Position numbers and translations under genes: made by a program. The notes under the pieces are model-generated. The model was not told where the DNA came from and did not search any database. It saw only the letters and a program-made list of their open reading frames with translations. Of a DNA stretch of 64,000 bases, positions 1-13,800 are shown piece by piece. Every line of letters starts with the position of its first letter. Position 1 is the stretch's first letter. This DNA is from Hexactinellida sp. DTS-2022. Taxonomy: Eukaryota; Porifera; Hexactinellida. Location of the stretch: NCBI GenBank assembly GCA_028753945.1, contig JAPNXP010000010.1, forward strand, positions 6,203,042-6,267,041, read 5' to 3'.

Positions 1-91
1 GGAATTCATTAAATCCACCCATAACATATAGAAACATTTGTCCTTTCTATTTATAGCACATTCTACTAAACAAGAACCTTGTTAGTATAAT

Positions 92-118
92 ATTGTACGC
101 TTTTTGCGTACAATATAT
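92..118. repeat. Hairpin palindrome present in every satellite monomer (first copy shown)
   Basis: Each monomer contains ATATTGTACGC, a 5-nt loop (TTTTT or ATTTT), then GCGTACAATAT. This is a perfect 11-bp inverted repeat able to form a short stem-loop or cruciform. In the subtype with CTCGTTAG the right arm reads GCGTACATTAT, which shortens the perfect stem to 7 bp, so stem length varies in step with subtype. No coding or RNA-gene context surrounds it. A role is not shown by the sequence. Confidence 0.9.
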
Positions 119-140
119 AGCACATTATACTACCGTAGAC

Positions 141-158
141 CTTCGTTAGGATTCGGAA
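141..158 (+). other. CENP-B-box-like motif in satellite monomers (first copy shown)
   Basis: Nearly every monomer junction carries CTTCGTTAGGATTCGGA. The core bases required in the mammalian CENP-B box follow NTTCGNNNNANNCGGGN. This satellite motif fits NTTCGNNNNNANNCGGN, with one extra spacer base and CGG instead of CGGG. Many junctions, typically those after the CTCGTTAG subtype, read ATTCAGA and lose the CGG. So box-like and box-less monomers are interspersed. It is a resemblance and not a match; it may be chance. Confidence 0.35.
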
Positions 159-308
159 TTCATTAAATCCACCCATAACATATAGAAACATTTGTCCTTT
201 CTATTTATAGCACATTCTACTAAACAAGAACCTTGTTAGTATAATATTGTACGCTTTTTGCGTACAATATATAGCACATTATACTACAGTAGACCTTCGT
301 TAGGATTC

Positions 309-1852
309 GGAATTCATTAAATCCACCCATAACATATAGAAACATTTGTCCTTTCTATTTATAGCACATTCTACTAAACAAGAACAATGTGGTATAATAT
401 TGTACGCATTTTGCGTACAATATATAGCACATTATACTACCGTAGACCTTCGTTAGGATTCGGAATTAATTATATTCACCCATAAGATATTGAAACCATT
501 TATCCTTTCTATATAGTATAGCACATTCTACTAAACAAGAACCTTGTTAGTATAATATTGTACGCTTTTTGCGTACAATATATAGCACATTATACTACAG
601 TAGACCTTCGTTAGGATTCGGAATTCATTAAATCCACCCATAACATATAGAAACATTTGTCCTTTCTATTTATAGCACATTCTACTAAACAAGAACCTTG
701 TTAGTATAATATTGTACGCTTTTTGCGTACAATATATAGCACATTATACTACAGTGTACCTTCGTTAGGATTCGGAATTCACTATATCCACCCATAAGAT
801 ATTGAAACATTTGTCCTTTCTATTTATAGCACATTCTACTAAACAAGAACCTCGTTAGTATAATATTGTACGCATTTTGCGTACATTATATAGCAATTAT
901 ACTACAGTAGACCTTCGTTAGGATTCAGAATTCACTATATCCACCCATAACTTATAGAAACATTTGTCCTTTCTATTTATAGCACATTCTACTAAACAAG
1001 AACCTTGTTAGTATAATATTGTACGCTTTTTGCGTACAATATATAGCACATTATACTACAGTAGACCTTCGTTAGGATTCGGAATTCATTAAATCCACCC
1101 ATAACATATAGAAACATTTGTCCTTTCTATTTATAGCACATTCTACTAAACAAGAACAATGTGGTATAATATTGTACGCATTTTGCGTACAATATATAGC
1201 ACATTATACTACCGTAGACCTTCGTTAGGATTCGGAATTAATTATATTCACCCATAAGATATTGAAACCATTTATCCTTTCTATATAGTATAGCACATTC
1301 TACTAAACAAGAACCTTGTTAGTATAATATTGTACGCTTTTTGCGTACAATATATAGCACATTATACTACAGTAGACCTTCGTTAGGATTCGGAATTCAT
1401 TAAATCCACCCATAACATATAGAAACATTTGTCCTTTCTATTTATAGCACATTCTACTAAACAAGAACCTTGTTAGTATAATATTGTACGCTTTTTGCGT
1501 ACAATATATAGCACATTATACTACAGTGTACCTTCGTTAGGATTCGGAATTCACTATATCCACCCATAAGATATTGAAACATTTGTCCTTTCTATTTATA
1601 GCACATTCTACTAAACAAGAACCTCGTTAGTATAATATTGTACGCATTTTGCGTACATTATATAGCAATTATACTACAGTAGACCTTCGTTAGGATTCAG
1701 AATTCACTATATCCACCCATAACTTATAGAAACATTTGTCCTTTCTATTTATAGCACATTCTACTAAACAAGAACCTTGTTAGTATAATATTGTACGCTT
1801 TTTGCGTACATTATATAGCACATTATACTACAGTAGACCTTCGTTAGGATTC
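309..1852. repeat. Example higher-order repeat: two adjacent 772-bp five-monomer units
   Basis: Monomers at 309, 462, about 616, about 770 and about 924 form an ordered set of five subtypes. The same set follows at 1081, 1234, about 1389, about 1542 and about 1696. The two blocks read as near-identical, while neighbouring monomers within a block differ clearly. A third copy of this five-monomer order starts at 4328 and a fourth at 5100. Between 2627 and 4328 the cycle is expanded to 11 monomers by inserting other subtypes. This is the usual signature of multi-monomer amplification by unequal exchange or conversion. Confidence 0.85.
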
Positions 1853-4800
1853 AGAATTCATTATATTCACCCATAAGATATTGAAACATTTGTCCTTTTA
1901 ATATATAGCACATTCTACTAAACAAAAATCTTGTTAGTATAATATTGTACGCATTTTGCGTACAATATATAGCACATTATACTACAGTGTACCTTCGTTA
2001 GGATTCGGAATTCAATATATCCACCCATAAGATATTGAAACATTTGTCCTTTCTATTTATAGCACATTCTACTAAACAAGAACCTTGTTGGTACAATATT
2101 GTACGCATTTTGCGTACAATATATAGCACATTTTACTACAGTAGACCTTCGTTAGGATTCAGAATTCATTATATCCACCCATAAGATATTGAAACCATTT
2201 ATCCTTTCTATATAGTATAGCACATTCTACTAAACAAAAATCTTGTTAGTATAATATTGTACGCATTTTGCGTACAATATATAGCACATTATACTACAGT
2301 GTACCTTCGTTAGGATTCGGAATTCAATATATCCACCCATAAGATATTGAAACATTTGTCCTTTCTATTTATAGCACATTCTACTAAACAAGAACCTCGT
2401 TAGTATAATATTGTACGCATTTTGCGTACATTATATAGCACATTATACTACAGTAGACCTTCGTTAGGATTCAGAATTCACTATATCCACCCATAACTTA
2501 TAGAAACATTTGTCCTTTCTATTTATAGCACATTCTACTAAACAAGAACCTTGTTAGTATAATATTGTACGCTTTTTGCGTACAATATATAGCACATTAT
2601 ACTACAGTAGACCTTCGTTAGGATTCGGAATTCATTAAATCCACCCATAACATATAGAAACATTTGTCCTTTCTATTTATAGCACATTCTACTAAACAAG
2701 AACAATGTGGTATAATATTGTACGCATTTTGCGTACAATATATAGCACATTATACTACCGTAGACCTTCGTTAGGATTCGGAATTAATTATATTCACCCA
2801 TAAGATATTGAAACCATTTATCCTTTCTATATAGTATAGCACATTCTACTAAACAAGAACCTTGTTAGTATAATATTGTACGCTTTTTGCGTACAATATA
2901 TAGCACATTATACTACAGTAGACCTTCGTTAGGATTCGGAATTCATTAAATCCACCCATAACATATAGAAACATTTGTCCTTTCTATTTATAGCACATTC
3001 TACTAAACAAGAACCTTGTTAGTATAATATTGTACGCTTTTTGCGTACAATATATAGCACATTATACTACAGTAGACCTTCGTTAGGATTCGGAATTCAT
3101 TAAATCCACCCATAACATATAGAAACATTTGTCCTTTCTATTTATAGCACATTCTACTAAACAAGAACCTTGTTAGTATAATATTGTACGCTTTTTGCGT
3201 ACAATATATAGCACATTATACTACCGTAGACCTTCGTTAGGATTCGGAATTCATTAAATCCACCCATAACATATAGAAACATTTGTCCTTTCTATTTATA
3301 GCACATTCTACTAAACAAGAACCTTGTTAGTATAATATTGTATGCTTTTTGCGTACAATATATAGCACATTATACTACAGTGTACCTTCGTTAGGATTCG
3401 GAATTCACTATATCCACCCATAAGATATTGAAACATTTGTCCTTTCTATTTATAGCACATTCTACTAAACAAGAACCTCGTTAGTATAATATTGTACGCA
3501 TTTTGCGTACATTATATAGCACATTATACTACAGTAGACCTTCGTTAGGATTCAGAATTCATTATATTCACCCATAAGATATTGAAACATTTGTCCTTTT
3601 AATATATAGCACATTCTACTAAACAAAAATCTTGTTAGTATAATATTGTACGCATTTTGCGTACAATATATAGCACATTATACTACAGTGTACCTTCGTT
3701 AGGATTCGGAATTCAATATATCCACCCATAAGATATTGAAACATTTGTCCTTTCTATTTATAGCACATTCTACTAAACAAGAACCTTGTTGGTACAATAT
3801 TGTACGCATTTTGCGTACAATATATAGCACATTTTACTACAGTAGACCTTCGTTAGGATTCAGAATTCATTATATCCACCCATAAGATATTGAAACCATT
3901 TATCCTTTCTATATAGTATAGCACATTCTACTAAACAAAAATCTTGTTAGTATAATATTGTACGCATTTTGCGTACAATATATAGCACATTATACTACAG
4001 TGTACCTTCGTTAGGATTCGGAATTCAATATATCCACCCATAAGATATTGAAACATTTGTCCTTTCTATTTATAGCACATTCTACTAAACAAGAACCTCG
4101 TTAGTATAATATTGTACGCATTTTGCGTACATTATATAGCACATTATACTACAGTAGACCTTCGTTAGGATTCAGAATTCACTATATCCACCCATAACTT
4201 ATAGAAACATTTGTCCTTTCTATTTATAGCACATTCTACTAAACAAGAACCTTGTTAGTATAATATTGTACGCTTTTTGCGTACAATATATAGCACATTA
4301 TACTACAGTAGACCTTCGTTAGGATTCGGAATTCATTAAATCCACCCATAACATATAGAAACATTTGTCCTTTCTATTTATAGCACATTCTACTAAACAA
4401 GAACAATGTGGTATAATATTGTACGCATTTTGCGTACAATATATAGCACATTATACTACCGTAGACCTTCGTTAGGATTCGGAATTCATTATATTCACCC
4501 ATAAGATATTGAAACCATTTATCCTTTCTATATAGTATAGCACATTCTACTAAACAAGAACCTTGTTAGTATAATATTGTACGCTTTTTGCGTACAATAT
4601 ATAGCACATTATACTACAGTAGACCTTCGTTAGGATTCGGAATTCATTAAATCCACCCATAACATATAGAAACATTTGTCCTTTCTATTTATAGCACATT
4701 CTACTAAACAAGAACCTTGTTAGTATAATATTGTACGCTTTTTGCGTACAATATATAGCACATTATACTACAGTGTACCTTCGTTAGGATTCGGAATTCA

Positions 4801-7800
4801 CTATATCCACCCATAAGATATTGAAACATTTGTCCTTTCTATTTATAGCACATTCTACTAAACAAGAACCTCGTTAGTATAATATTGTACGCATTTTGCG
4901 TACATTATATAGCAATTATACTACAGTAGACCTTCGTTAGGATTCAGAATTCACTATATCCACCCATAACTTATAGAAACATTTGTCCTTTCTATTTATA
5001 GCACATTCTACTAAACAAGAACCTTGTTAGTATAATATTGTACGCTTTTTGCGTACAATATATAGCACATTATACTACAGTAGACCTTCGTTAGGATTCG
5101 GAATTCATTAAATCCACCCATAACATATAGAAACATTTGTCCTTTCTATTTATAGCACATTCTACTAAACAAGAACAATGTGGTATAATATTGTACGCAT
5201 TTTGCGTACAATATATAGCACATTATACTACCGTAGACCTTCGTTAGGATTCGGAATTAATTATATTCACCCATAAGATATTGAAACCATTTATCCTTTC
5301 TATATAGTATAGCACATTCTACTAAACAAGAACCTTGTTAGTATAATATTGTACGCTTTTTGCGTACAATATATAGCACATTATACTACAGTAGACCTTC
5401 GTTAGGATTCGGAATTCATTAAATCCACCCATAACATATAGAAACATTTGTCCTTTCTATTTATAGCACATTCTACTAAACAAGAACCTTGTTAGTATAA
5501 TATTGTACGCTTTTTGCGTACAATATATAGCACATTATACTACAGTGTACCTTCGTTAGGATTCGGAATTCACTATATCCACCCATAAGATATTGAAACA
5601 TTTGTCCTTTCTATTTATAGCACATTCTACTAAACAAGAACCTCGTTAGTATAATATTGTACGCATTTTGCGTACATTATATAGCAATTATACTACAGTA
5701 GACCTTCGTTAGGATTCAGAATTCACTATATCCACCCATAACTTATAGAAACATTTGTCCTTTCTATTTATAGCACATTCTACTAAACAAGAACCTTGTT
5801 AGTATAATATTGTACGCTTTTTGCGTACAATATATAGCACATTATACTACAGTAGACCTTCGTTAGGATTCGGAATTCATTAAATCCACCCATAACATAT
5901 AGAAACATTTGTCCTTTCTATTTATAGCACATTCTACTAAACAAGAACCTTGTTAGTATAATATTGTACGCTTTTTGCGTACAATATATAGCACATTATA
6001 CTACCGTAGACCTTCGTTAGGATTCGGAATTCATTATATTCACCCATAAGATATTGAAACCATTTATTCTTTCTATTTATTGCACATTCTACTAAACAAG
6101 AACCTTGTTAGTATAATATTGTACGCTTTTTGCGTACAATATATAGCACATTATACTACCGTAGACCTTCGTTAGGATTCGGAATTCATTATATTCACCC
6201 ATTATTGAAACCATTTATCCTTTCTATTTATAGCACATTCTAGTAAACAAGAACCTTGTTAGTATAATATTGTACGCTTTTTGCGTACAATATATAGCAC
6301 ATTATACTACAGTAGACCTTCGTTAGGATTCGGAATTCATTATATTCACCCATAAGATATTGAAACCATTTATCCTTTCTATATAGTATAGCACATTCTA
6401 CTAAACAAGAACCTTGTTAGTATAATATTGTACGCTTTTTGCGTACAATATATAGCACATTATACTACAGTAGACCTTCGTTAGGATTCGGAATTCATTA
6501 AATCCACCCATAACATATAGAAACATTTGTCCTTTCTATTTATAGCACATTCTACTAAACAAGAACCTTGTTAGTATAATATTGTACGCTTTTTGCGTAC
6601 AATATATAGCACATTATACTACAGTGTACCTTCGTTAGGATTCGGAATTCACTATATCCACCCATAAGATATTGAAACATTTGTCCTTTCTATTTATAGC
6701 ACATTCTACTAAACAAGAACCTCGTTAGTATAATATTGTACGCATTTTGCGTACATTATATAGCACATTATACTACAGTAGACCTTCGTTAGGATTCAGA
6801 ATTCATTATATTCACCCATAAGATATTGAAACATTTGTCCTTTTAATATATAGCACATTCTACTAAACAAAAATCTTGTTAGTATAATATTGTACGCATT
6901 TTGCGTACAATATATAGCACATTATACTACAGTGTACCTTCGTTAGGATTCGGAATTCAATATATCCACCCATAAGATATTGAAACATTTGTCCTTTCTA
7001 TTTATAGCACATTCTACTAAACAAGAACCTTGTTAGTATAATATTGTACGCTTTTTGCGTACAATATATAGCACATTATACTACAGTAGACCTTCGTTAG
7101 GATTCGGAATTCATTAAATCCACCCATAACATATAGAAACATTTGTCCTTTCTATTTATAGCACATTCTACTAAACAAGAACAATGTGGTATAATATTGT
7201 ACGCATTTTGCGTACAATATATAGCACATTATACTACCGTAGACCTTCGTTAGGATTCGGAATTCATTATATTCACCCATAAGATATTGAAACCATTTAT
7301 CCTTTCTATATAGTATAGCACATTCTACTAAACAAGAACCTTGTTAGTATAATATTGTACGCTTTTTGCGTACAATATATAGCACATTATACTACAGTAG
7401 ACCTTCGTTAGGATTCGGAATTCATTAAATCCACCCATAACATATAGAAACATTTGTCCTTTCTATTTATAGCACATTCTACTAAACAAGAACCTTGTTA
7501 GTATAATATTGTACGCTTTTTGCGTACAATATATAGCACATTATACTACAGTAGACCTTCGTTAGGATTCGGAATTCATTAAATCCACCCATAACATATA
7601 GAAACATTTGTCCTTTCTATTTATAGCACATTCTACTAAACAAGAACCTTGTTAGTATAATATTGTACGCTTTTTGCGTACAATATATAGCACATTATAC
7701 TACCGTAGACCTTCGTTAGGATTCGGAATTCATTATATTCACCCATAAGATATTGAAACCATTTATTCTTTCTATTTATTGCACATTCTACTAAACAAGA

Positions 7801-10800
7801 ACCTTGTTAGTATAATATTGTACGCTTTTTGCGTACAATATATAGCACATTATACTACCGTAGACCTTCGTTAGGATTCGGAATCATTATATTCACCCAT
7901 AAGATATTGAAACCATTTATCCTTTCTATTTATAGCACATTCTAGTAAACAAGAACCTTGTTAGTATAATATTGTACGCTTTTTGCGTACAATATATAGC
8001 ACATTATACTACAGTAGACCTTCGTTAGGATTCGGAATTCATTATATTCACCCATAAGATATTGAAACCATTTATCCTTTCTATATAGTATAGCACATTC
8101 TACTAAACAAGAACCTTGTTAGTATAATATTGTACGCTTTTTGCGTACAATATATAGCACATTATACTACAGTAGACCTTCGTTAGGATTCGGAATTCAT
8201 TAAATCCACCCATAACATATAGAAACATTTGTCCTTTCTATTTATAGCACATTCTACTAAACAAGAACCTTGTTAGTATAATATTGTACGCTTTTTGCGT
8301 ACAATATATAGCACATTATACTACAGTGTACCTTCGTTAGGATTCGGAATTCACTATATCCACCCATAAGATATTGAAACATTTGTCCTTTCTATTTATA
8401 GCACATTCTACTAAACAAGAACCTCGTTAGTATAATATTGTACGCATTTTGCGTACATTATATAGCACATTATACTACAGTAGACCTTCGTTAGGATTCA
8501 GAATTCATTATATTCACCCATAAGATATTGAAACATTTGTCCTTTTAATATATAGCACATTCTACTAAACAAAAATCTTGTTAGTATAATATTGTACGCA
8601 TTTTGCGTACAATATATAGCACATTATACTACAGTGTACCTTCGTTAGGATTCGGAATTCAATATATCCACCCATAAGATATTGAAACATTTGTCCTTTC
8701 TATTTATAGCACATTCTACTAAACAAGAACCTCGTTAGTATAATATTGTACGCATTTTGCGTACATTATATAGCACATTATACTACAGTAGACCTTCGTT
8801 AGGATTCAGAATTCACTATATCCACCCATAACTTATAGAAACATTTGTCCTTTCTATTTATAGCACATTCTACTAAACAAGAACCTTGTTAGTATAATAT
8901 TGTACGCTTTTTGCGTACAATATATAGCACATTATACTACAGTAGACCTTCGTTAGGATTCGGAATTCATTAAATCCACCCATAACATATAGAAACATTT
9001 GTCCTTTCTATTTATAGCACATTCTACTAAACAAGAACAATGTGGTATAATATTGTACGCATTTTGCGTACAATATATAGCACATTATACTACCGTAGAC
9101 CTTCGTTAGGATTCGGAATTCATTATATTCACCCATAAGATATTGAAACCATTTATCCTTTCTATATAGTATAGCACATTCTACTAAACAAGAACCTTGT
9201 TAGTATAATATTGTACGCTTTTTGCGTACAATATATAGCACATTATACTACAGTAGACCTTCGTTAGGATTCGGAATTCATTAAATCCACCCATAACATA
9301 TAGAAACATTTGTCCTTTCTATTTATAGCACATTCTACTAAACAAGAACCTTGTTAGTATAATATTGTACGCTTTTTGCGTACAATATATAGCACATTAT
9401 ACTACAGTGTACCTTCGTTAGGATTCGGAATTCACTATATCCACCCATAAGATATTGAAACATTTGTCCTTTCTATTTATAGCACATTCTACTAAACAAG
9501 AACCTCGTTAGTATAATATTGTACGCATTTTGCGTACATTATATAGCACATTATACTACAGTAGACCTTCGTTAGGATTCAGAATTCATTATATTCACCC
9601 ATAAGATATTGAAACATTTGTCCTTTTAATATATAGCACATTCTACTAAACAAAAATCTTGTTAGTATAATATTGTACGCATTTTGCGTACAATATATAG
9701 CACATTATACTACAGTGTACCTTCCTTAGGATTCGGAATTCAATATATCCACCCATAAGATATTGAAACATTTGTCCTTTCTATTTATAGCACATTCTAC
9801 TAAACAAGAACCTTGTTGGTACAATATTGTACGCATTTTGCGTACAATATATAGCACATTTTACTACAGTAGACCTTCGTTAGGATTCAGAATTCATTAT
9901 ATCCACCCATAAGATATTGAAACCATTTATCCTTTCTATATAGTATAGCACATTCTACTAAACAAAAATCTTGTTAGTATAATATTGTACGCATTTTGCG
10001 TACAATATATAGCACATTATACTACAGTGTACCTTCGTTAGGATTCGGAATTCAATATATCCACCCATAAGATATTGAAACATTTGTCCTTTCTATTTAT
10101 AGCACATTCTACTAAACAAGAACCTCGTTAGTATAATATTGTACGCATTTTGCGTACATTATATAGCACATTATACTACAGTAGACCTTCGTTAGGATTC
10201 AGAATTCACTATATCCACCCATAACTTATAGAAACATTTGTCCTTTCTATTTATAGCACATTCTACTAAACAAGAACCTTGTTAGTATAATATTGTACGC
10301 TTTTTGCGTACAATATATAGCACATTATACTACAGTAGACCTTCGTTAGGATTCGGAATTCATTAAATCCACCCATAACATATAGAAACATTTGTCCTTT
10401 CTATTTATAGCACATTCTACTAAACAAGAACAATGTGGTATAATATTGTACGCATTTTGCGTACAATATATAGCACATTATACTACCGTAGACCTTCGTT
10501 AGGATTCGGAATTCATTATATTCACCCATAAGATATTGAAACCATTTATCCTTTCTATATAGTATAGCACATTCTACTAAACAAGAACCTTGTTAGTATA
10601 ATATTGTACGCTTTTTGCGTACAATATATAGCACATTATACTACAGTAGACCTTCGTTAGGATTCGGAATTCATTAAATCCACCCATAACATATAGAAAC
10701 ATTTGTCCTTTCTATTTATAGCACATTCTACTAAACAAGAACCTTGTTAGTATAATATTGTACGCTTTTTGCGTACAATATATAGCACATTATACTACAG

Positions 10801-13800
10801 TGTACCTTCGTTAGGATTCGGAATTCATTATATTCACCCATAAGATATTGAAACCATTTATCCTTTCTATTTATAGCACATTCTACTAAACAAGAACCTT
10901 GTTAGTATAATATTGTACGCTTTTTGCGTACAATATATAGCACATTATACTACAGTAGACCTTCGTTAGGATTCGGAATTCATTAAATCCACCCATAACA
11001 TATAGAAACATTTGTCCTTTCTATTTATAGCACATTCTACTAAACAAGAACCTTGTTAGTATAATATTGTACGCTTTTTGCGTACAATATATAGCACATT
11101 ATACTACCGTAGACCTTCGTTAGGATTCGGAATTCATTATATTCACCCATAAGATATTGAAACCATTTATCCTTTCTATATAGTATAGCACATTCTACTA
11201 AACAAGAACCTTGTTAGTATAATATTGTACGCTTTTTGCGTACAATATATAGCACATTATACTACAGTAGACCTTCGTTAGGATTCGGAATTCATTAAAT
11301 CCACCCATAACATATAGAAACATTTGTCCTTTCTATTTATAGCACATTCTACTAAACAAGAACCTTGTTAGTATAATATTGTACGCTTTTTGCGTACAAT
11401 ATATAGCACATTATACTACAGTGTACCTTCGTTAGGATTCGGAATTCACTATATCCACCCATAAGATATTGAAACATTTGTCCTTTCTATTTATAGCACA
11501 TTCTACTAAACAAGAACCTCGTTAGTATAATATTGTACGCATTTTGCGTACATTATATAGCACATTATACTACAGTAGACCTTCGTTAGGATTCAGAATT
11601 CACTATATCCACCCATAACTTATAGAAACATTTGTCCTTTCTATTTATAGCACATTCTACTAAACAAGAACCTTGTTAGTATAATATTGTACGCTTTTTG
11701 CGTACAATATATAGCACATTATACTACAGTAGACCTTCGTTAGGATTCGGAATTCATTAAATCCACCCATAACATATAGAAACATTTGTCCTTTCTATTT
11801 ATAGCACATTCTACTAAACAAGAACCTTGTTAGTATAATATTGTACGCTTTTTGCGTACAATATATAGCACATTATACTACAGTAGACCTTCGTTAGGAT
11901 TCGGAATTCATTAAATCCACCCATAACATATAGAAACATTTGTCCTTTCTATTTATAGCACATTCTACTAAACAAGAACCTTGTTAGTATAATATTGTAC
12001 GCTTTTTGCGTACAATATATAGCACATTATACTACAGTGTACCTTCGTTTGGATTCGGAATTCACTATATCCACCCATAAGATATTGAAACATTTGTCCT
12101 TTCTATTTATAGCACATTCTACTAAACAAGAACCTCGTTAGTATAATATTGTACGCATTTTGCGTACATTATATAGCACATTATACTACAGTAGACCTTC
12201 GTTAGGATTCAGAATTCATTATATTCACCCATAAGATATTGAAACATTTGTCCTTTTAATATATAGCACATTCTACTAAACAAAAATCTTGTTAGTATAA
12301 TATTGTACGCATTTTGCGTACAATATATAGCACATTATACTACAGTGTACCTTCGTTAGGATTCAGAATTCAATATATCCACCCATAAGATATTGAAACA
12401 TTTGTCCTTTCTATTTATAGCACATTCTACTAAACAAGAACCTCGTTAGTATAATATTGTACGCATTTTGCGTACATTATATAGCACATTATACTACAGT
12501 AGACCTTCGTTAGGATTCAGAATTCACTATATCCACCCATAACTTATAGAAACATTTGTCCTTTCTATTTATAGCACATTCTACTAAACAAGAACCTTGT
12601 TAGTATAATATTGTACGCTTTTTGCGTACAATATATAGCACATTATACTACAGTGTACCTTCGTTAGGATTCGGAATTCACTATATCCACCCATAAGATA
12701 TTGAAACATTTGTCCTTTCTATTTATAGCACATTCTACTAAACAAGAACCTCGTTAGTATAATATTGTACGCATTTTGCGTACATTATATAGCACATTAT
12801 ACTACAGTAGACCTTCGTTAGGATTCAGAATTCATTATATTCACCCATAAGATATTGAAACATTTGTCCTTTTAATATATAGCACATTCTACTAAACAAA
12901 AATCTTGTTAGTATAATATTGTACGCATTTTGCGTACAATATATAGCACATTATACTACAGTGTACCTTCGTTAGGATTCGGAATTCAATATATCCACCC
13001 ATAAGATATTGAAACATTTGTCCTTTCTATTTATAGCACATTCTACTAAACAAGAACCTCGTTAGTATAATATTGTACGCATTTTGCGTACATTATATAG
13101 CACATTATACTACAGTAGACCTTCGTTAGGATTCAGAATTCACTATATCCACCCATAACTTATAGAAACATTTGTCCTTTCTATTTATAGCACATTCTAC
13201 TAAACAAGAACCTTGTTAGTATAATATTGTACGCTTTTTGCGTACAATATATAGCACATTATACTACAGTGTACCTTCGTTAGGATTCGGAATTCACTAT
13301 ATCCACCCATAAGATATTGAAACATTTGTCCTTTCTATTTATAGCACATTCTACTAAACAAGAACCTCGTTAGTATAATATTGTACGCATTTTGCGTACA
13401 TTATATAGCACATTATACTACAGTAGACCTTCGTTAGGATTCAGAATTCACTATATCCACCCATAACTTATAGAAACATTTGTCCTTTCTATTTATAGCA
13501 CATTCTACTAAACAAGAACCTTGTTAGTATAATATTGTACGCTTTTTGCGTACAATATATAGCACATTATACTACAGTAGACCTTCGTTAGGATTCGGAA
13601 TTCATTAAATCCACCCATAACATATAGAAACATTTGTCCTTTCTATTTATAGCACATTCTACTAAACAAGAACCTTGTTAGTATAATATTGTACGCTTTT
13701 TGCGTACAATATATAGCACATTATACTACAGTAGACCTTCGTTAGGATTCGGAATTCATTAAATCCACCCATAACATATAGAAACATTTGTCCTTTCTAT

